DNA from: Betaproteobacteria bacterium
GTDB lineage: Bacteria; Pseudomonadota; Gammaproteobacteria; Burkholderiales; Rhodocyclaceae
NCBI GenBank assembly: GCA_009780885.1
Contig: WQZF01000004.1
Coordinates: forward strand, 1 to 64,000
Length of the DNA stretch: 64,000 nt
Reading direction: 5' to 3'
Below are positions 8,221-17,094 of the stretch, one piece after another (the first letter of the stretch is position 1; each line of letters starts with the position of its first letter). The translations under genes and the position numbers were made by a program. Below the pieces are notes generated by a model. That model worked only from the letters and a program-made list of their open reading frames with translations. It did not search any database and was not told the origin of the DNA.

Positions 8221-10317
8221 TCAGGCTTTCCCTTCTTCCTGCGCCTTTTTCTGCGCGGGCACTTCCGGCAGCGGCGCATTCGGGTCGATCGCGTCGAACT
8301 CGCGCACCACATCGTCGAGGAAGCCCTGGATGCGCAGGCACGCCTTGTCGGAGAAGGCAGCCGCAGCAGTTTCATCCGACATTACCGACATCCAGTCGTA
8401 GATCAGATGCGGGAAATGCAGCAGCGATCCGCGCAGCATGACGCCAGCGCCGGAAGCGCTCCGGCTGAGTTTGTTCCATTCCTGCGTGAAATCGGCGAGC
8501 TTCTGGAACACCTCGAGCTTTGTCGCGCAGGGACGCTCCAGCACCGTTTTCAGGCCATCGCGCAACGTATGGACGATTCCGTTGATGAAGCGGTGCAGGT
8601 CGTGCGCGGTGAATTCGTCGCGCTGCGCGAAGTTGGCGAGAACGTTCTCCACCATCGCCGCCTTCGCCGGAACATCGCCGGGGAAAACGAAGTTTTCCGG
8701 GCGCACCGGTTCGATGCCCTTGATCAGGACGCCATCGCTCAGGTTCCAGAGTTTTGCCTGCGGGTAGCGGGCGATATCCTGCTCCAGCCAGCTCAAACCC
8801 ATTGCCAGCAACTGGTTGGTGCGCACCGTGCCGCCGAAGTTGCCGGGAACTTCGATGGGCATCTGGGCGCTGTCCCTCTTTGCCTCTTCGATCTGCTCGA
8901 CATACGCGGAAGCCGCCTCGCCCGTGCCTTCAAAATAGAACGAACGGCTTGAGTGGTGATGTTCGGGATCCTTGGCGCCGAGGTCGATGCCGACCAGCGC
9001 AATGTTGCGCACGCCCAGTTGCAGCAGGAAGGAAACGGCGCCGTTGGCGACGTTCGGGAAGGTCTGTACCCGCATCCATTCGGGAGGGCAGCAGTCGCCG
9101 GCGACATCGGTGAGCTTGGTCACGAGCAAGCCTTCGGCGGCGCCGTCGAACACTTCCGGATGCAGCAGCGTCGGCCCGACGACCCGCACCTTGGCCAGAA
9201 ATTCGGGCGAGACGGTGTAATGCATCGTTTCGGCGGTCAGGTACGGACGCTCGATTTCGATATGGAAATCGGGAACGATGCCGTAGCGTTCGAGCGCGGA
9301 AAGCGCCGAGCCGCAGGAGATGATCAGGGCCTTCTGCTCATGCGCGCGCACGAGCTCGATGAGTTGGTCGAGAGAGGGGCCGTTGGCGATGACAAACGCA
9401 AACGCCTTTTCATCGAGCGGCTTTTCCAGTTTGGCGATGCGGCGCTTGTCGTGCAGGTTGGCGATGGAATGGCGCACCGACAGATATTCGTCGTCGAAAA
9501 AGCCCCAGCCGCGATACATCAGCCACAGGCGTTCGACGATCCGCTTCTGGATCTGCTCGCTCAGATTGACGTCGCGCAGGCTGTGGAAGACGGAGACGCC
9601 GCCGAGGAAATACGGCGGCCAGAAATCCGATCCGACCATGAAGACGCCGCTCAACTGGTTGACAACCTCTTCCGGATCGCGCGACACGATCATCGAGAAA
9701 CGGGTTTTGCCGCTGCGCAGATGATTGTTGTAGAGCGCGACATAATCGGTAAACCAGGTCGAAAGAATCGTGATGCCCGGCTCGGAATCGATCAGGATCA
9801 AATGGCGCACTTCATAGCGGTCGAGCAGTTCAAAAAGGTGCGAACCGTAGCCGGAACCGAACACGATCAGGATCGGGATCACGCCTTTGCCGAAGTCGGG
9901 GCGGGGCAGCAATTCCTGGTTTTCGCGCGCCTCGATGAATGCCCTGGCGATATCGCCCCTTGCGCGCCGGTCGAGGTCGGTCATGTAGTAATCGCGCAGA
10001 TAGGCGTTGCTGCCGGCATATTCAATCAATGCTTCCGGCTGCTGGATCATCGAGATGATCCGGGTGCGCTCGCCGCTCTCGAAACCCTCCATTGCCTCGC
10101 GCGTGGTTCTCAGGATCTCCTGCAACGGCAATTTCTGCTGTCCAAGCTTGAATTCGATTTCGAGGTTCTCGCTCACCGACACGTCGACCTGGACCGTGAA
10201 GTTTTCGGGTTTTGTCAGATGCTCGTGGAAAACCGGAATCACCTGCTTGAAAAAGGCCATGTTGGCGGCATTGGTGGCCCGCATTTTCTCGATATATTTC
10301 TGCTGCATTTCCGACAT
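8221..10317 (-). CDS. maf: Motility-associated factor (Maf) glycosyltransferase, MptE-like/DUF115
   Basis: A Maf-family enzyme; these transfer nonulosonic acids to serine or threonine of flagellin in the cytoplasm. The 698-residue protein contains the MAF_flag10/DUF115 core with PILIVFGSGYGSHLFELL, FAFVIANGPSLDQL, HIEIERPYLT and ALVGIDLGAKD followed by histidines. The ATG at 10317 is chosen because GGGGGAC lies upstream and conserved sequence (MSEMQQKYIEKM) starts here; a longer frame to 10428 has no support. It is first in the operon, which ties the pathway to flagellin glycosylation, although no flagellin gene is in the window. Confidence 0.88.
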   Translation of the reverse strand: MSEMQQKYIEKMRATNAANMAFFKQVIPVFHEHLTKPENFTVQVDVSVSENLEIEFKLGQQKLPLQEILRTTREAMEGFESGERTRIISMIQQPEALIEYAGSNAYLRDYYMTDLDRRARGDIARAFIEARENQELLPRPDFGKGVIPILIVFGSGYGSHLFELLDRYEVRHLILIDSEPGITILSTWFTDYVALYNNHLRSGKTRFSMIVSRDPEEVVNQLSGVFMVGSDFWPPYFLGGVSVFHSLRDVNLSEQIQKRIVERLWLMYRGWGFFDDEYLSVRHSIANLHDKRRIAKLEKPLDEKAFAFVIANGPSLDQLIELVRAHEQKALIISCGSALSALERYGIVPDFHIEIERPYLTAETMHYTVSPEFLAKVRVVGPTLLHPEVFDGAAEGLLVTKLTDVAGDCCPPEWMRVQTFPNVANGAVSFLLQLGVRNIALVGIDLGAKDPEHHHSSRSFYFEGTGEAASAYVEQIEEAKRDSAQMPIEVPGNFGGTVRTNQLLAMGLSWLEQDIARYPQAKLWNLSDGVLIKGIEPVRPENFVFPGDVPAKAAMVENVLANFAQRDEFTAHDLHRFINGIVHTLRDGLKTVLERPCATKLEVFQKLADFTQEWNKLSRSASGAGVMLRGSLLHFPHLIYDWMSVMSDETAAAAFSDKACLRIQGFLDDVVREFDAIDPNAPLPEVPAQKKAQEEGKA

Positions 10318-10528
10318 AAAAAAGTCCCCCGGAAAGGATAATGTTGCGATCGTGGAATGGAAAAGCCCTGCTCGCGCTGCTGCGCGGCAGAAAAAGTCGT
10401 CTATTTTACGTCTTTTGGCGGAACACATTCCACTGCATCCCCCGGCCTTTTGTCGTGATGGCGGATTTCCGTTACGCTACGCCTTCTTTTTTTTCGCTCC
10501 ACGAGCGCGCCATTCCTTCTCGAACCCG
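10318..10528. promoter_or_regulatory. Divergent intergenic region between maf and terC
   Basis: About 210 bases between two divergent genes, so it should contain promoters for the flagellin-glycosylation operon and for terC. I see no convincing sigma-70 pair. A TAAA...GCCG arrangement on the minus strand recalls a flagellar sigma-28 site but its spacing is one base too long. No manganese riboswitch fold is evident upstream of terC. Confidence 0.4.
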
Positions 10529-11500
10529 ATGAACACCGATATTGCCAATCCCTGGATGTGGGGCGGATTCGCTCTTTTCGTTGTCGTCGCGCTTTCGGCC
10601 GACATCTTCATGCTGGAAAGGGAAGGCGCGCACCGCGTCAGCGCTGGCGAAGCGGTGCGCTGGTCGCTTTTCTGGGTAGCGCTTGCGCTCGTTTTCAATG
10701 CGGGCCTCTGGTTCTGGCTCGATGCCAGCGCCGGGCGGGAAATCGCCAATGTGAAGGCGACGGAATTCTTCACCGGCTACCTGATCGAAAAATCGCTCTC
10801 GGTCGACAATATTTTCGTTTTCCTGTTGATCTTCAATTCCTTCGGCGTGCCGCAGATTCTCCAGAAGGAAGCGATCATCATCGGCATCGTCGTCGCCATC
10901 GTGCTGCGCGCGATCATGATCCTGATCGGCGCCTGGCTCATCGGGGAATTTCACTGGATTCTTTACCTCTTCGGCGCGTTCCTGCTCTTCACCGGCCTCA
11001 AGATGCTGGCGGTTCCCGAGCACGATCCCGATATCGAAGGCAATGCCGCCCTGCGCTGGATGCGAGGCCACTTGCGGATCAGCGGGGAGTTCCACGGCGA
11101 AAGGCTGTGCTTCCTCCAGGAGGGCCGGCGCTGGTTTACGCCGCTCTTCGTGGTCGTCATCATCATCGGCATTACCGACGTGCTTTTCGCAGTCGACTCG
11201 ATCCCTGCGATTTTCGCGATCACCACAGATCCCTTCATCGTCATGACTTCAAACATCTTTGCCGTCCTGGGCCTGCGCGCGCTCTACTTCCTGATTGCCG
11301 ACATGGCCGCGCGTTTTCACCTGCTCAAATACGGACTGGCCATCGTCCTCATCTTCATCGGCGTCAAGATGCTGATCGTCGACTGGTTCAAAATCCCGGT
11401 TTTTTTCTCCCTTGGCGTCGTCACGCTCGTTCTTGCCGCCTCGGTTGCGCTTTCCTGGCTGAGCGCGAAGAGTCACGATCAAGGCGAACACAACACATGA
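10529..11500 (+). CDS. TerC/Alx family integral membrane protein
   Basis: A 323-residue polytopic membrane protein of the TerC family, linked to tellurium resistance and, for Alx/MntX-like members, to manganese export. The family signatures with membrane aspartates are present: [15 protein letters not shown] and [19 protein letters not shown] count about eight hydrophobic segments, with a polar loop around [17 protein letters not shown]. The start at 10529 gives [11 protein letters not shown], typical of the family; longer upstream sequence lacks coding character. It overlaps recQ by 4 bases. Confidence 0.88.
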   Translation: MNTDIANPWMWGGFALFVVVALSADIFMLEREGAHRVSAGEAVRWSLFWVALALVFNAGLWFWLDASAGREIANVKATEFFTGYLIEKSLSVDNIFVFLLIFNSFGVPQILQKEAIIIGIVVAIVLRAIMILIGAWLIGEFHWILYLFGAFLLFTGLKMLAVPEHDPDIEGNAALRWMRGHLRISGEFHGERLCFLQEGRRWFTPLFVVVIIIGITDVLFAVDSIPAIFAITTDPFIVMTSNIFAVLGLRALYFLIADMAARFHLLKYGLAIVLIFIGVKMLIVDWFKIPVFFSLGVVTLVLAASVALSWLSAKSHDQGEHNT

Positions 11501-13341
11501 ATGCCATCGCGCCGGAAATTTCCGAAGCATCGAGCGCCGCCGGCCTGCTGCATCACACCTTCGGTTATCCCGCATTCCGGGGCAATCAGGAAGCCATCAT
11601 CACGCATATCACCAGCGGCGGCGACGCGCTGGTGCTGATGCCGACCGGAGGCGGCAAATCGCTCTGCTACCAGATTCCGGCGCTGCTGCGCCCAGGCGTC
11701 GGCATCGTCGTCTCGCCGCTGATCGCGCTGATGCAGGACCAGGTCGACGCGCTCAACCAGCTTGGCGTGCGCGCCGCCTGCCTCAACTCGATGCTGGAAT
11801 GGCAGGAAGTGCGCGAAATCGAGCGGCGGCTGTTCGCGCGCGAACTCGATCTTCTCTATATCGCCCCGGAGCGTCTCCTGAACGAACGTTCGCTGGGAAT
11901 GCTCGACCGGCTCGAAGAAGCGCAGCAGATCGCCCTTTTCGCGATCGACGAGGCGCATTGCGTATCGCAGTGGGGCCACGATTTCCGGCCCGAATACCTC
12001 CAGCTCTCGGCGCTGCACGAACGCTACCCGCAAATTCCGCGCATCGCGCTGACCGCCACGGCGGACGAGGCCACCCGGCAGGAAATCGTGCTGCGTCTCG
12101 GCCTCGGCAACGCCCGCATCTTCGTCTCCAGTTTCGACCGGCCGAACATTCGTTACACCGTCGTCGAAAAGGACAAGCCGCGCCAACAACTCCTCGCCTT
12201 CCTGCGCGGGCATCTGGGCAACTCCGGAATCGTCTATTGCCTCTCGCGCAAAAAGGTCGAGGAAACCGCCGCCTGGCTCACCGGGCAGGGATATCCGGCC
12301 TTGCCCTACCACGCCGGCTTGCCGGCAGAAACGCGGACGGAAAACCAGCGCCGGTTCCTGCGCGAGGAAAACCTCATCATGGTCGCGACCATCGCCTTCG
12401 GCATGGGCATCGACAAACCCGACGTGCGTTTCGTCGCCCATCTCGACCTGCCCAAGAGCCTTGAAGCCTACTACCAGGAAACGGGCCGCGCCGGACGCGA
12501 CGGCGAAGCCGCCGACGCCTGGATGAGCTACGGAATGCAGGATGTGGCGCTGCAACGCGCGCGCATCGACGAATCCGGCGCCCCGGAAGAACAGAAGCTG
12601 CTCGAAGCCCAAAAGCTCAACGCATTGCTCGCCTATTGCGAAGCGCCGCGCTGCCGCCGCGTCGTTCTCCTCGATTACTTCGGCGAAACACACGAGCCTT
12701 GCGGCAACTGCGACGTCTGCCTGGACCCGCCGGAACTCTTCGACGGCACCGTGGCCGCGCAAAAGGCGCTCTCCGCCGTCTACCGCAGCGGCCAGCGTTT
12801 CGGCGCCCTGCACATCATCGACATCCTTTGCGGAAAGGCCACCGACAAGGTGCGGCAATGGGGACATGACACCCTGCCCACCTTCGGCGTCGGCGCGGAA
12901 TTCGACCCTGCCGGCTGGCGCGCGATCCTGCGCCAGCTCGTCGCCGCCGGTTTCCTGCGCATCGAACTGACCGAACACGGCGCCCTCAAGCTCACCGAGA
13001 GCGCGCGCGCCGTCTTCAAGGGCGAACGCCGCGTCGAACTGCGGCGCTACCTCAAGATCTCCGCCAAAAAGGAAAAAAGCGTTGCGAAAAAACGCATCGA
13101 GGAACTCCTGGAACTCGGCCCCGAGGCCCTTGCCTCCTTCGAGGCGCTACGCCGCTGGCGCTTTGAAACGGCAAAAACGCAGGGCCTTCCGGCCTACGTC
13201 ATCTTCCACGACAAAACCCTGAAGGAACTCGCCCTCCACCGCCCCACCTCCCTCGCCACACTTGCAGAAACTCCCGGCGTCGGCGCCGCGAAAATCGAAC
13301 GCTATGGGAAGGAATTGCTGCGCTTGCTGGCGCGGGGATGA
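11497..13341 (+). CDS. recQ: ATP-dependent DNA helicase RecQ
   Basis: A 3'-5' helicase of recombination and fork repair, 614 residues. Visible features are [15 protein letters not shown] (Walker A), [19 protein letters not shown] (DEAH and aromatic loop), ETGRAGRDG (motif VI), the zinc-binding CEAPRCRR...CGNCDVC block, a winged-helix RQC domain, and a C-terminal HRDC domain with [16 protein letters not shown]. The start overlaps the terC stop as ATGA, so it should be translationally coupled. An AT-rich repeat begins 19 bases past the stop. Confidence 0.96.
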   Translation: MNAIAPEISEASSAAGLLHHTFGYPAFRGNQEAIITHITSGGDALVLMPTGGGKSLCYQIPALLRPGVGIVVSPLIALMQDQVDALNQLGVRAACLNSMLEWQEVREIERRLFARELDLLYIAPERLLNERSLGMLDRLEEAQQIALFAIDEAHCVSQWGHDFRPEYLQLSALHERYPQIPRIALTATADEATRQEIVLRLGLGNARIFVSSFDRPNIRYTVVEKDKPRQQLLAFLRGHLGNSGIVYCLSRKKVEETAAWLTGQGYPALPYHAGLPAETRTENQRRFLREENLIMVATIAFGMGIDKPDVRFVAHLDLPKSLEAYYQETGRAGRDGEAADAWMSYGMQDVALQRARIDESGAPEEQKLLEAQKLNALLAYCEAPRCRRVVLLDYFGETHEPCGNCDVCLDPPELFDGTVAAQKALSAVYRSGQRFGALHIIDILCGKATDKVRQWGHDTLPTFGVGAEFDPAGWRAILRQLVAAGFLRIELTEHGALKLTESARAVFKGERRVELRRYLKISAKKEKSVAKKRIEELLELGPEALASFEALRRWRFETAKTQGLPAYVIFHDKTLKELALHRPTSLATLAETPGVGAAKIERYGKELLRLLARG

Positions 13342-13360
13342 AGCTTGCTGGCGCTCTTTT

Positions 13361-13439
13361 ATTTTCTAAATTTGTTTAAATAATTCTTTATTGTAAATCA
13401 CTACTGTAGCTGACTATTATTTAAGTAAATTTAGAAAAT
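13361..13439 (-). mobile_element. AT-rich palindromic repeat, copy B
   Basis: A near-consensus 79-bp copy with perfect ATTTTCTAAATTT / AAATTTAGAAAAT ends. The CTACTGTAG core lies right of centre, which is the reverse orientation relative to copies E, F, G and I. It lies between the converging recQ and mazF genes. Confidence 0.9.
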
Positions 13440-13502
13440 TGGATGAAAAAAAACAGCAGTCTTTACATTGACCATTGGAGCGAACAAGCATGGCCTGAAG
13501 TC

Positions 13503-13850
13503 TCATTCGAACAAGATTGCCTCGATTCTGGCCAGTACTTCATCGACGATGGCCTGCGGTACTGTTTCCTTGAGGCGCGCATTCCGCGCTCGCCAGTCCA
13601 GCGTCTTCAATTGGTGGCAGTGCACAGCGCCTTGGGTGTCGGTGCCAGACCCCATCAGCGTAACAACAGTTCCGTAGGTGCGGGCAGCAGCAGCGGCTCC
13701 CTGCGAAATTGGGCAAATCATCGCCAGCCCTTGCTGGTTAAAAATTTTGCCGCTCAGAACCAGTCCGAAGTGCGGGCCTTTCATCTCCCGGCCGGAGGAC
13801 GGGTCAAAATCCAGATGCACGATGTCGCCACGGTTCGGCAGATACGCCAT
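13503..13850 (-). CDS. mazF: MazF/PemK-family endoribonuclease toxin
   Basis: A 115-residue toxin expected to cleave mRNA at short motifs. It has the MazF fold signatures RGDIVHLDFDPSSGREMKG near the N-terminus and HCHQLKTLDWRAR in the C-terminal half. The start ATG overlaps the antitoxin stop by 1 base (TAATG), typical of coupled modules. Closest by pattern to ChpB/PemK-type members; the recognition sequence cannot be read from the sequence. Confidence 0.9.
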   Translation of the reverse strand: MAYLPNRGDIVHLDFDPSSGREMKGPHFGLVLSGKIFNQQGLAMICPISQGAAAAARTYGTVVTLMGSGTDTQGAVHCHQLKTLDWRARNARLKETVPQAIVDEVLARIEAILFE

Positions 13851-14095
13851 TAGCCGTCCTCCAGTCCAACCGAGGGCATTTCATCCCAGCCTTCGACACG
13901 CGGAAGCCCTTGGGGCATTTCAGCCATCAGGTCGGCCAGCTTGTAACGCGGGCGTGTCGGCGCCTCGACGGACATCTTCTTGCCCATGAGATGAAGTTCA
14001 ACCTGGGAGCCTTCGCCCAGGCCGTTCTGGTCAATGAACGCCTTGGGCACCGTCATTACGAGCGAGCCACCAGCCTTGCGCAGGGTTTGAAGCAT
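13850..14095 (-). CDS. mazE: AbrB/MazE-family antitoxin
   Basis: An 81-residue antitoxin with an AbrB-type swapped-hairpin DNA-binding N-terminus (LRKAGGSLVMTVPKAFID) and a disordered C-terminal tail that should wrap the toxin. A perfect AGGAGG precedes the start by 5 bases, so the antitoxin should be translated strongly. As first gene of the mazEF pair it is expected to autorepress, probably from the upstream AT-rich stretch. Confidence 0.9.
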   Translation of the reverse strand: MLQTLRKAGGSLVMTVPKAFIDQNGLGEGSQVELHLMGKKMSVEAPTRPRYKLADLMAEMPQGLPRVEGWDEMPSVGLEDG

Positions 14096-14128
14096 ACGAA
14101 CCTCCTGTCGATTACAAGTGCAAGTTCT

Positions 14129-14157
14129 ATTTTAGGTGAACTCGATGTTTTATTGAA
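14129..14157 (-). promoter_or_regulatory. Possible promoter of mazEF
   Basis: On the minus strand, TAAAAT (14134-14129) is a good -10 hexamer, preceded after 17 bases by a weak -35, TTCAAT (14157-14152). The distance to the mazE start is about 34 bases. The -35 is poor, so this is tentative. Confidence 0.3.
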
Positions 14158-14206
14158 GTAGGACATTCACGAAGACAATCATGCAAGCTGTTTGACCCGG
14201 TACTGG

Positions 14207-14818
14207 CTATTCCTCGCAACCCTTCAGCCCTTTTTGCGCGCGAATGAACTCCGGCGAAAAAAGCTCCGTCACCAGCAAGCTCTTCCCGCCAAAGCGGAAT
14301 GCCGAACGGCGTGCCCAGAATTCCGGGGGATGCGCCGCAAGGGCTTTTGAGGCTTCCTCGTAAAAGGGGTGGCGGCGGTCGATGCGGGAGAATTGCAGCG
14401 GGCCGCGCTCGAAGCCGGGGTGTCCGAACAGAAGATCGCCGAGCGAGCGGTTTCCCCGATTCTGCAACCAGCGCCGCAAGGGCCAATGGATTTCGGCGGA
14501 ATAAACGGTCCAGGCGAAAACCGCCGGACGGCCATTGCAGAAGAGCACGACCTTGCGCACCTTGATGCGTTCGCGTGGAGAAAGGCCGAGGCAGGAAGCG
14601 GCTTCGGAGAAAACGGCGTAAGGATTTCGGGAGAGCGCCGCAATACGCGCGTTTTCGGGTTTCTGCGCCTTCACATGAAAAGGCCCGCAGCCGCGCAAGC
14701 GCATGGAGAGCGAGCCGCGTTCGCGCAGCCAGGAAGAGTGCGTCGCCTCCGAGGCGGCGCATGGAAGAAAGTCGCTCCACGAAGCCGCGCGCGAAAAGCC
14801 TCGCCCCATTACCGCCAT
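14207..14818 (-). CDS. ubiC: Chorismate--pyruvate lyase (4-hydroxybenzoate synthase)
   Basis: Cleaves chorismate to 4-hydroxybenzoate, the first committed step of ubiquinone synthesis. The 203-residue protein shows UbiC landmarks: RGSLSMRLRG, KVRKVVLFCNGRPAVFAWTV, SLGDLLF, WARRSAFRFGGKSLLVTELF with the active-site glutamate, and a C-terminal SPEF. It is longer than the E. coli enzyme at the N-terminus; an alternative start lies three codons in. The gene shows that this organism makes ubiquinone, which bears on the quinone used by the fumarate reductase at 56709-60270. Confidence 0.87.
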   Translation of the reverse strand: MAVMGRGFSRAASWSDFLPCAASEATHSSWLRERGSLSMRLRGCGPFHVKAQKPENARIAALSRNPYAVFSEAASCLGLSPRERIKVRKVVLFCNGRPAVFAWTVYSAEIHWPLRRWLQNRGNRSLGDLLFGHPGFERGPLQFSRIDRRHPFYEEASKALAAHPPEFWARRSAFRFGGKSLLVTELFSPEFIRAQKGLKGCEE

Positions 14819-14837
14819 CCGGCCCTGCGCGTGAATC

Positions 14838-15305
14838 TCAATGCCCGATCCGCTCCAGGCCGCCGACCGACATTCCAGGCTTGATGCCGCGTACCGCGAA
14901 CCAGCCCATGTTCATTTCCAGCGCGTAACGCGCCGGAGAGCGCGCGCAGTGGGTGTCTTCGGTTTCCGGTTCCATGTCCTCGATGTTCAGGATTTTTCCC
15001 TTGGCGTCGATAAACGCGACCGACAGGGGGATCAGCGTATTTTTCATCCACATGCACTGGCTGCCGTCGGATGGGAAAACGAAGAGCATGCCTTTCCCGG
15101 AAGCCATGAAGGTGCGCTGCATCAGGCCGCGTGTGCGCTCCTCAAGGCTGATGGCGACTTCGGCGTCGATGCGGTGGATTCCAATATCAATCTTCGCATG
15201 CCCGAATTCGCCGCCCTGCGCGCCCGCCAGGCGGGGTTGCCCGAAAAGCAGGCTCGCCAGCGCTGCCACGGCGGCAAATCCGCGACTCCAATACCGGGAT
15301 CTCAT
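14838..15305 (-). CDS. Secreted DUF192 family protein
   Basis: A 155-residue exported protein with an N-terminal signal peptide (MRSRYWSRGFAAVAALASLL, cleavage near LAGA). The mature part has the DUF192 core EERTRGLMQRTFMASGKGML, CMWMKNTLIPLSVAFID and ALEMNMGWFAVRGIKPG. The family is periplasmic or membrane-anchored and its function is unknown. The start is set at 15305, where it overlaps the stop of the upstream gene as ATGA. Confidence 0.88.
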   Translation of the reverse strand: MRSRYWSRGFAAVAALASLLFGQPRLAGAQGGEFGHAKIDIGIHRIDAEVAISLEERTRGLMQRTFMASGKGMLFVFPSDGSQCMWMKNTLIPLSVAFIDAKGKILNIEDMEPETEDTHCARSPARYALEMNMGWFAVRGIKPGMSVGGLERIGH

Positions 15306-15850
15306 TTGTCGGAAAACTCGAATTTGGCCATCGTCTCGAAGACGGATTCGTAACGGGGCCAGAGTTCCTTTTCTGTGCTGGCGATGCTGATGACGACCAC
15401 ATCCTTGTTCTTCTCCCACGCCAGGGAGTAAAGATAATGCTTGGGTCCTTCTTCCGTTTCGAGGCAGGAGCGGGTGTAGCTTCCGTCTTTCCAGTCCGGG
15501 CAAACTTTCAGCACCTTTGTCGCCACCTTGCGCTTCTGCTCGATGAAGCTATAGGCGAAGCCTTCTCCGCCCTCTCCGGTCTTTTTCTGGATGGAGGGAA
15601 AAGCCTGGACATGCACGCCGGTCGTATACGTCTCGTCGCTTCCGTCCTCGAGCGAAAAAGTCCAACTGTACGAGGTCTCCATACGGGTTTCCTTGTAATG
15701 CCAGTTGGCCGGACGTTTGATCCTGGCGCCGATCTGATCGAGCGAGAAATCCACGAGCGGCTGCTCCGGCGCATTTTCCTGGGCACAGGCAATTCCGGCG
15801 CAGAAAAGAAACAGCGCCAGCGCTCTCGAAAGGTCATGGATGTTTGTCAT
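15302..15850 (-). CDS. Secreted protein of unknown function
   Basis: A 182-residue protein I do not recognise. Residues 1-23 form a signal peptide (LFLFCAGIACA, then QENAPEQP). The mature part is rich in aromatic and charged residues with two cysteines (VCPDWKDGSYTRSCLETEEG) that could form a disulfide. The start at 15850 (ATG) is preferred over a TTG four codons upstream. It overlaps and is probably cotranslated with the DUF192 gene, so the two may act together in the periplasm. Confidence 0.65.
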   Translation of the reverse strand: MTNIHDLSRALALFLFCAGIACAQENAPEQPLVDFSLDQIGARIKRPANWHYKETRMETSYSWTFSLEDGSDETYTTGVHVQAFPSIQKKTGEGGEGFAYSFIEQKRKVATKVLKVCPDWKDGSYTRSCLETEEGPKHYLYSLAWEKNKDVVVISIASTEKELWPRYESVFETMAKFEFSDK

Positions 15851-16165
15851 ATGAATGATCAAGGCAGATAAAAGAAAAATCGCGTTACATCATCACTTTG
15901 CCGCGCTTGCGCATGGGCTTTGCGTCAAGGCAGAATGCTTTCTGCACCTTCAGGCGGCAGCTTTTTGCGTGTTCAGATGCGATCATTTTATAAACAACGA
16001 CACAGGAATACAAACGCCGGGCAGACTGTCCCTGAGCACGATAAATCCCAAGGGCTTGCCTTGAACGTGCCGCCCCGTGCGGACAGGGACAGGCGCTGGC
16101 AATGATCGAAATTTCTTCTCAATTTTATTCAAAAGAAAACCCCTCCTGAAACACCGGAATTTGAT
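15851..16165. other. Divergent intergenic region with no recognised feature
   Basis: About 315 bases between the divergent secreted-protein gene and pgeF. It should carry promoters for both, but I see no strong hexamer pair, terminator, repeat or RNA fold. Its 3' part is AT-rich. Confidence 0.4.
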
Positions 16166-16969
16166 ATGTCCCCCGATTTTGCAAAAACTGATCCCGGAAA
16201 CCTGCTTCAATCTCCTTTCCCCCTGGTTCTCCCCGACTGGCAGGCCCCCGCCCATGTGCGCGCCTTTGTGAGCACGCGCCGGGGCGGCATCAGCGAAGCG
16301 CCTTTCGCCGATTTCAACCTTGCCGCCCATGTCGGCGACGCGCCGGAGGCGGTTGCGCACAACCGTCTCCTGTTGCGCACGCTGCTGCCGGCGGAACCGC
16401 TGTGGCTGGAGCAGGTGCATGGCGCCGCCGTCTTCGATAGTGCAGCGGGTTCCCCCCCGCTTGTGCCGCCGATTGCCGACGCGATCGTTGCGCGCGCCCC
16501 GGTGCAGCGCGGCGGCGCTGTCTGCGCGATCCTGAGCGCCGACTGCCTGCCCGTGCTCCTCTGCGACCGCGACGGAACCGCCGTTGCCGCCGCGCACGCC
16601 GGTTGGCGCAGCCTGGCAGCGGGCGTCCTTGAAGCCGTGGCGCGGCGTCTGGACATTCCCGGCGCGCAACTCATGGCCTGGCTTGGCCCTGCCATTGGCG
16701 CCGAATCCTTTGAAGTCGGCCCCGAAGTTCGTGCCGCCTTCCTTGCCCATGACCCGGCGGCAGAACAGGCGTTCCGGAAAAGTGGGGCAACGGAAAAATG
16801 GCATGCGGATCTCTATCTTCTTGCCCGCCAACGCCTGAACGCGCTGGGCATTCATTCCATCAGCGGCGGCGGATTCTGCACCTTGCGCGACAGCTCCCGC
16901 TTTTTCTCCTACCGCCGCGACGGCCTCACCGGACGCATGGCCAGCGTGATCTGGCTGGACGAGTCTTGA
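16166..16969 (+). CDS. pgeF: Peptidoglycan editing factor / multicopper-type polyphenol oxidase, YfiH family
   Basis: The 267-residue protein belongs to the YfiH/laccase-domain family. E. coli PgeF removes peptidoglycan precursors carrying wrong amino acids; other members act as purine-nucleoside enzymes. The metal-site residues are visible in EQVHGAAV, LSADCLPVLL, AAHAGWRSLAAG and GGGFCTLRDSSRFFSYRRDG. The start at 16166 agrees with the usual length. It is monocistronic and converges with map across an AT-rich repeat. Confidence 0.9.
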   Translation: MSPDFAKTDPGNLLQSPFPLVLPDWQAPAHVRAFVSTRRGGISEAPFADFNLAAHVGDAPEAVAHNRLLLRTLLPAEPLWLEQVHGAAVFDSAAGSPPLVPPIADAIVARAPVQRGGAVCAILSADCLPVLLCDRDGTAVAAAHAGWRSLAAGVLEAVARRLDIPGAQLMAWLGPAIGAESFEVGPEVRAAFLAHDPAAEQAFRKSGATEKWHADLYLLARQRLNALGIHSISGGGFCTLRDSSRFFSYRRDGLTGRMASVIWLDES

Positions 16970-17000
16970 GAAGGCGAACCGAAACGGCCCCGATTTTCTA

Positions 17001-17078
17001 TTTTTCTAAATTACTATAATAATTTTCCGTTAAAACTCGCTACAGTAGCGAAAAATTCTTTAAGTAAATTTAGAAAAT
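17001..17078 (-). mobile_element. AT-rich palindromic repeat, copy C
   Basis: A 78-bp copy starting TTTTTCTAAATTAC and ending GTAAATTTAGAAAAT, with an 11-base core GCTACAGTAGC that is itself a perfect palindrome. It fills the gap between converging pgeF (32 bases away) and map (17 bases away). Confidence 0.9.
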
Positions 17079-17094
17079 CTGCTCTTCCGAAATT

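Noticed and set aside
8953-10341. Plus-strand open frame of 462 codons opposite maf
   Set aside because: Entirely antisense to the conserved Maf gene, with no recognisable motif.
10370-10420. Sigma-28 flagellar promoter for the maf operon
   Set aside because: TAAA and GCCG are present on the minus strand, but the spacing is one base longer than the consensus and the second half does not continue as GATAA.
10330-10528. Manganese (yybP-ykoY) riboswitch upstream of terC
   Set aside because: The conserved GGGGAGUA-type and loop blocks are absent.
11479-12978. Minus-strand open frame of 499 codons opposite recQ
   Set aside because: Antisense shadow of RecQ, which has all helicase motifs.
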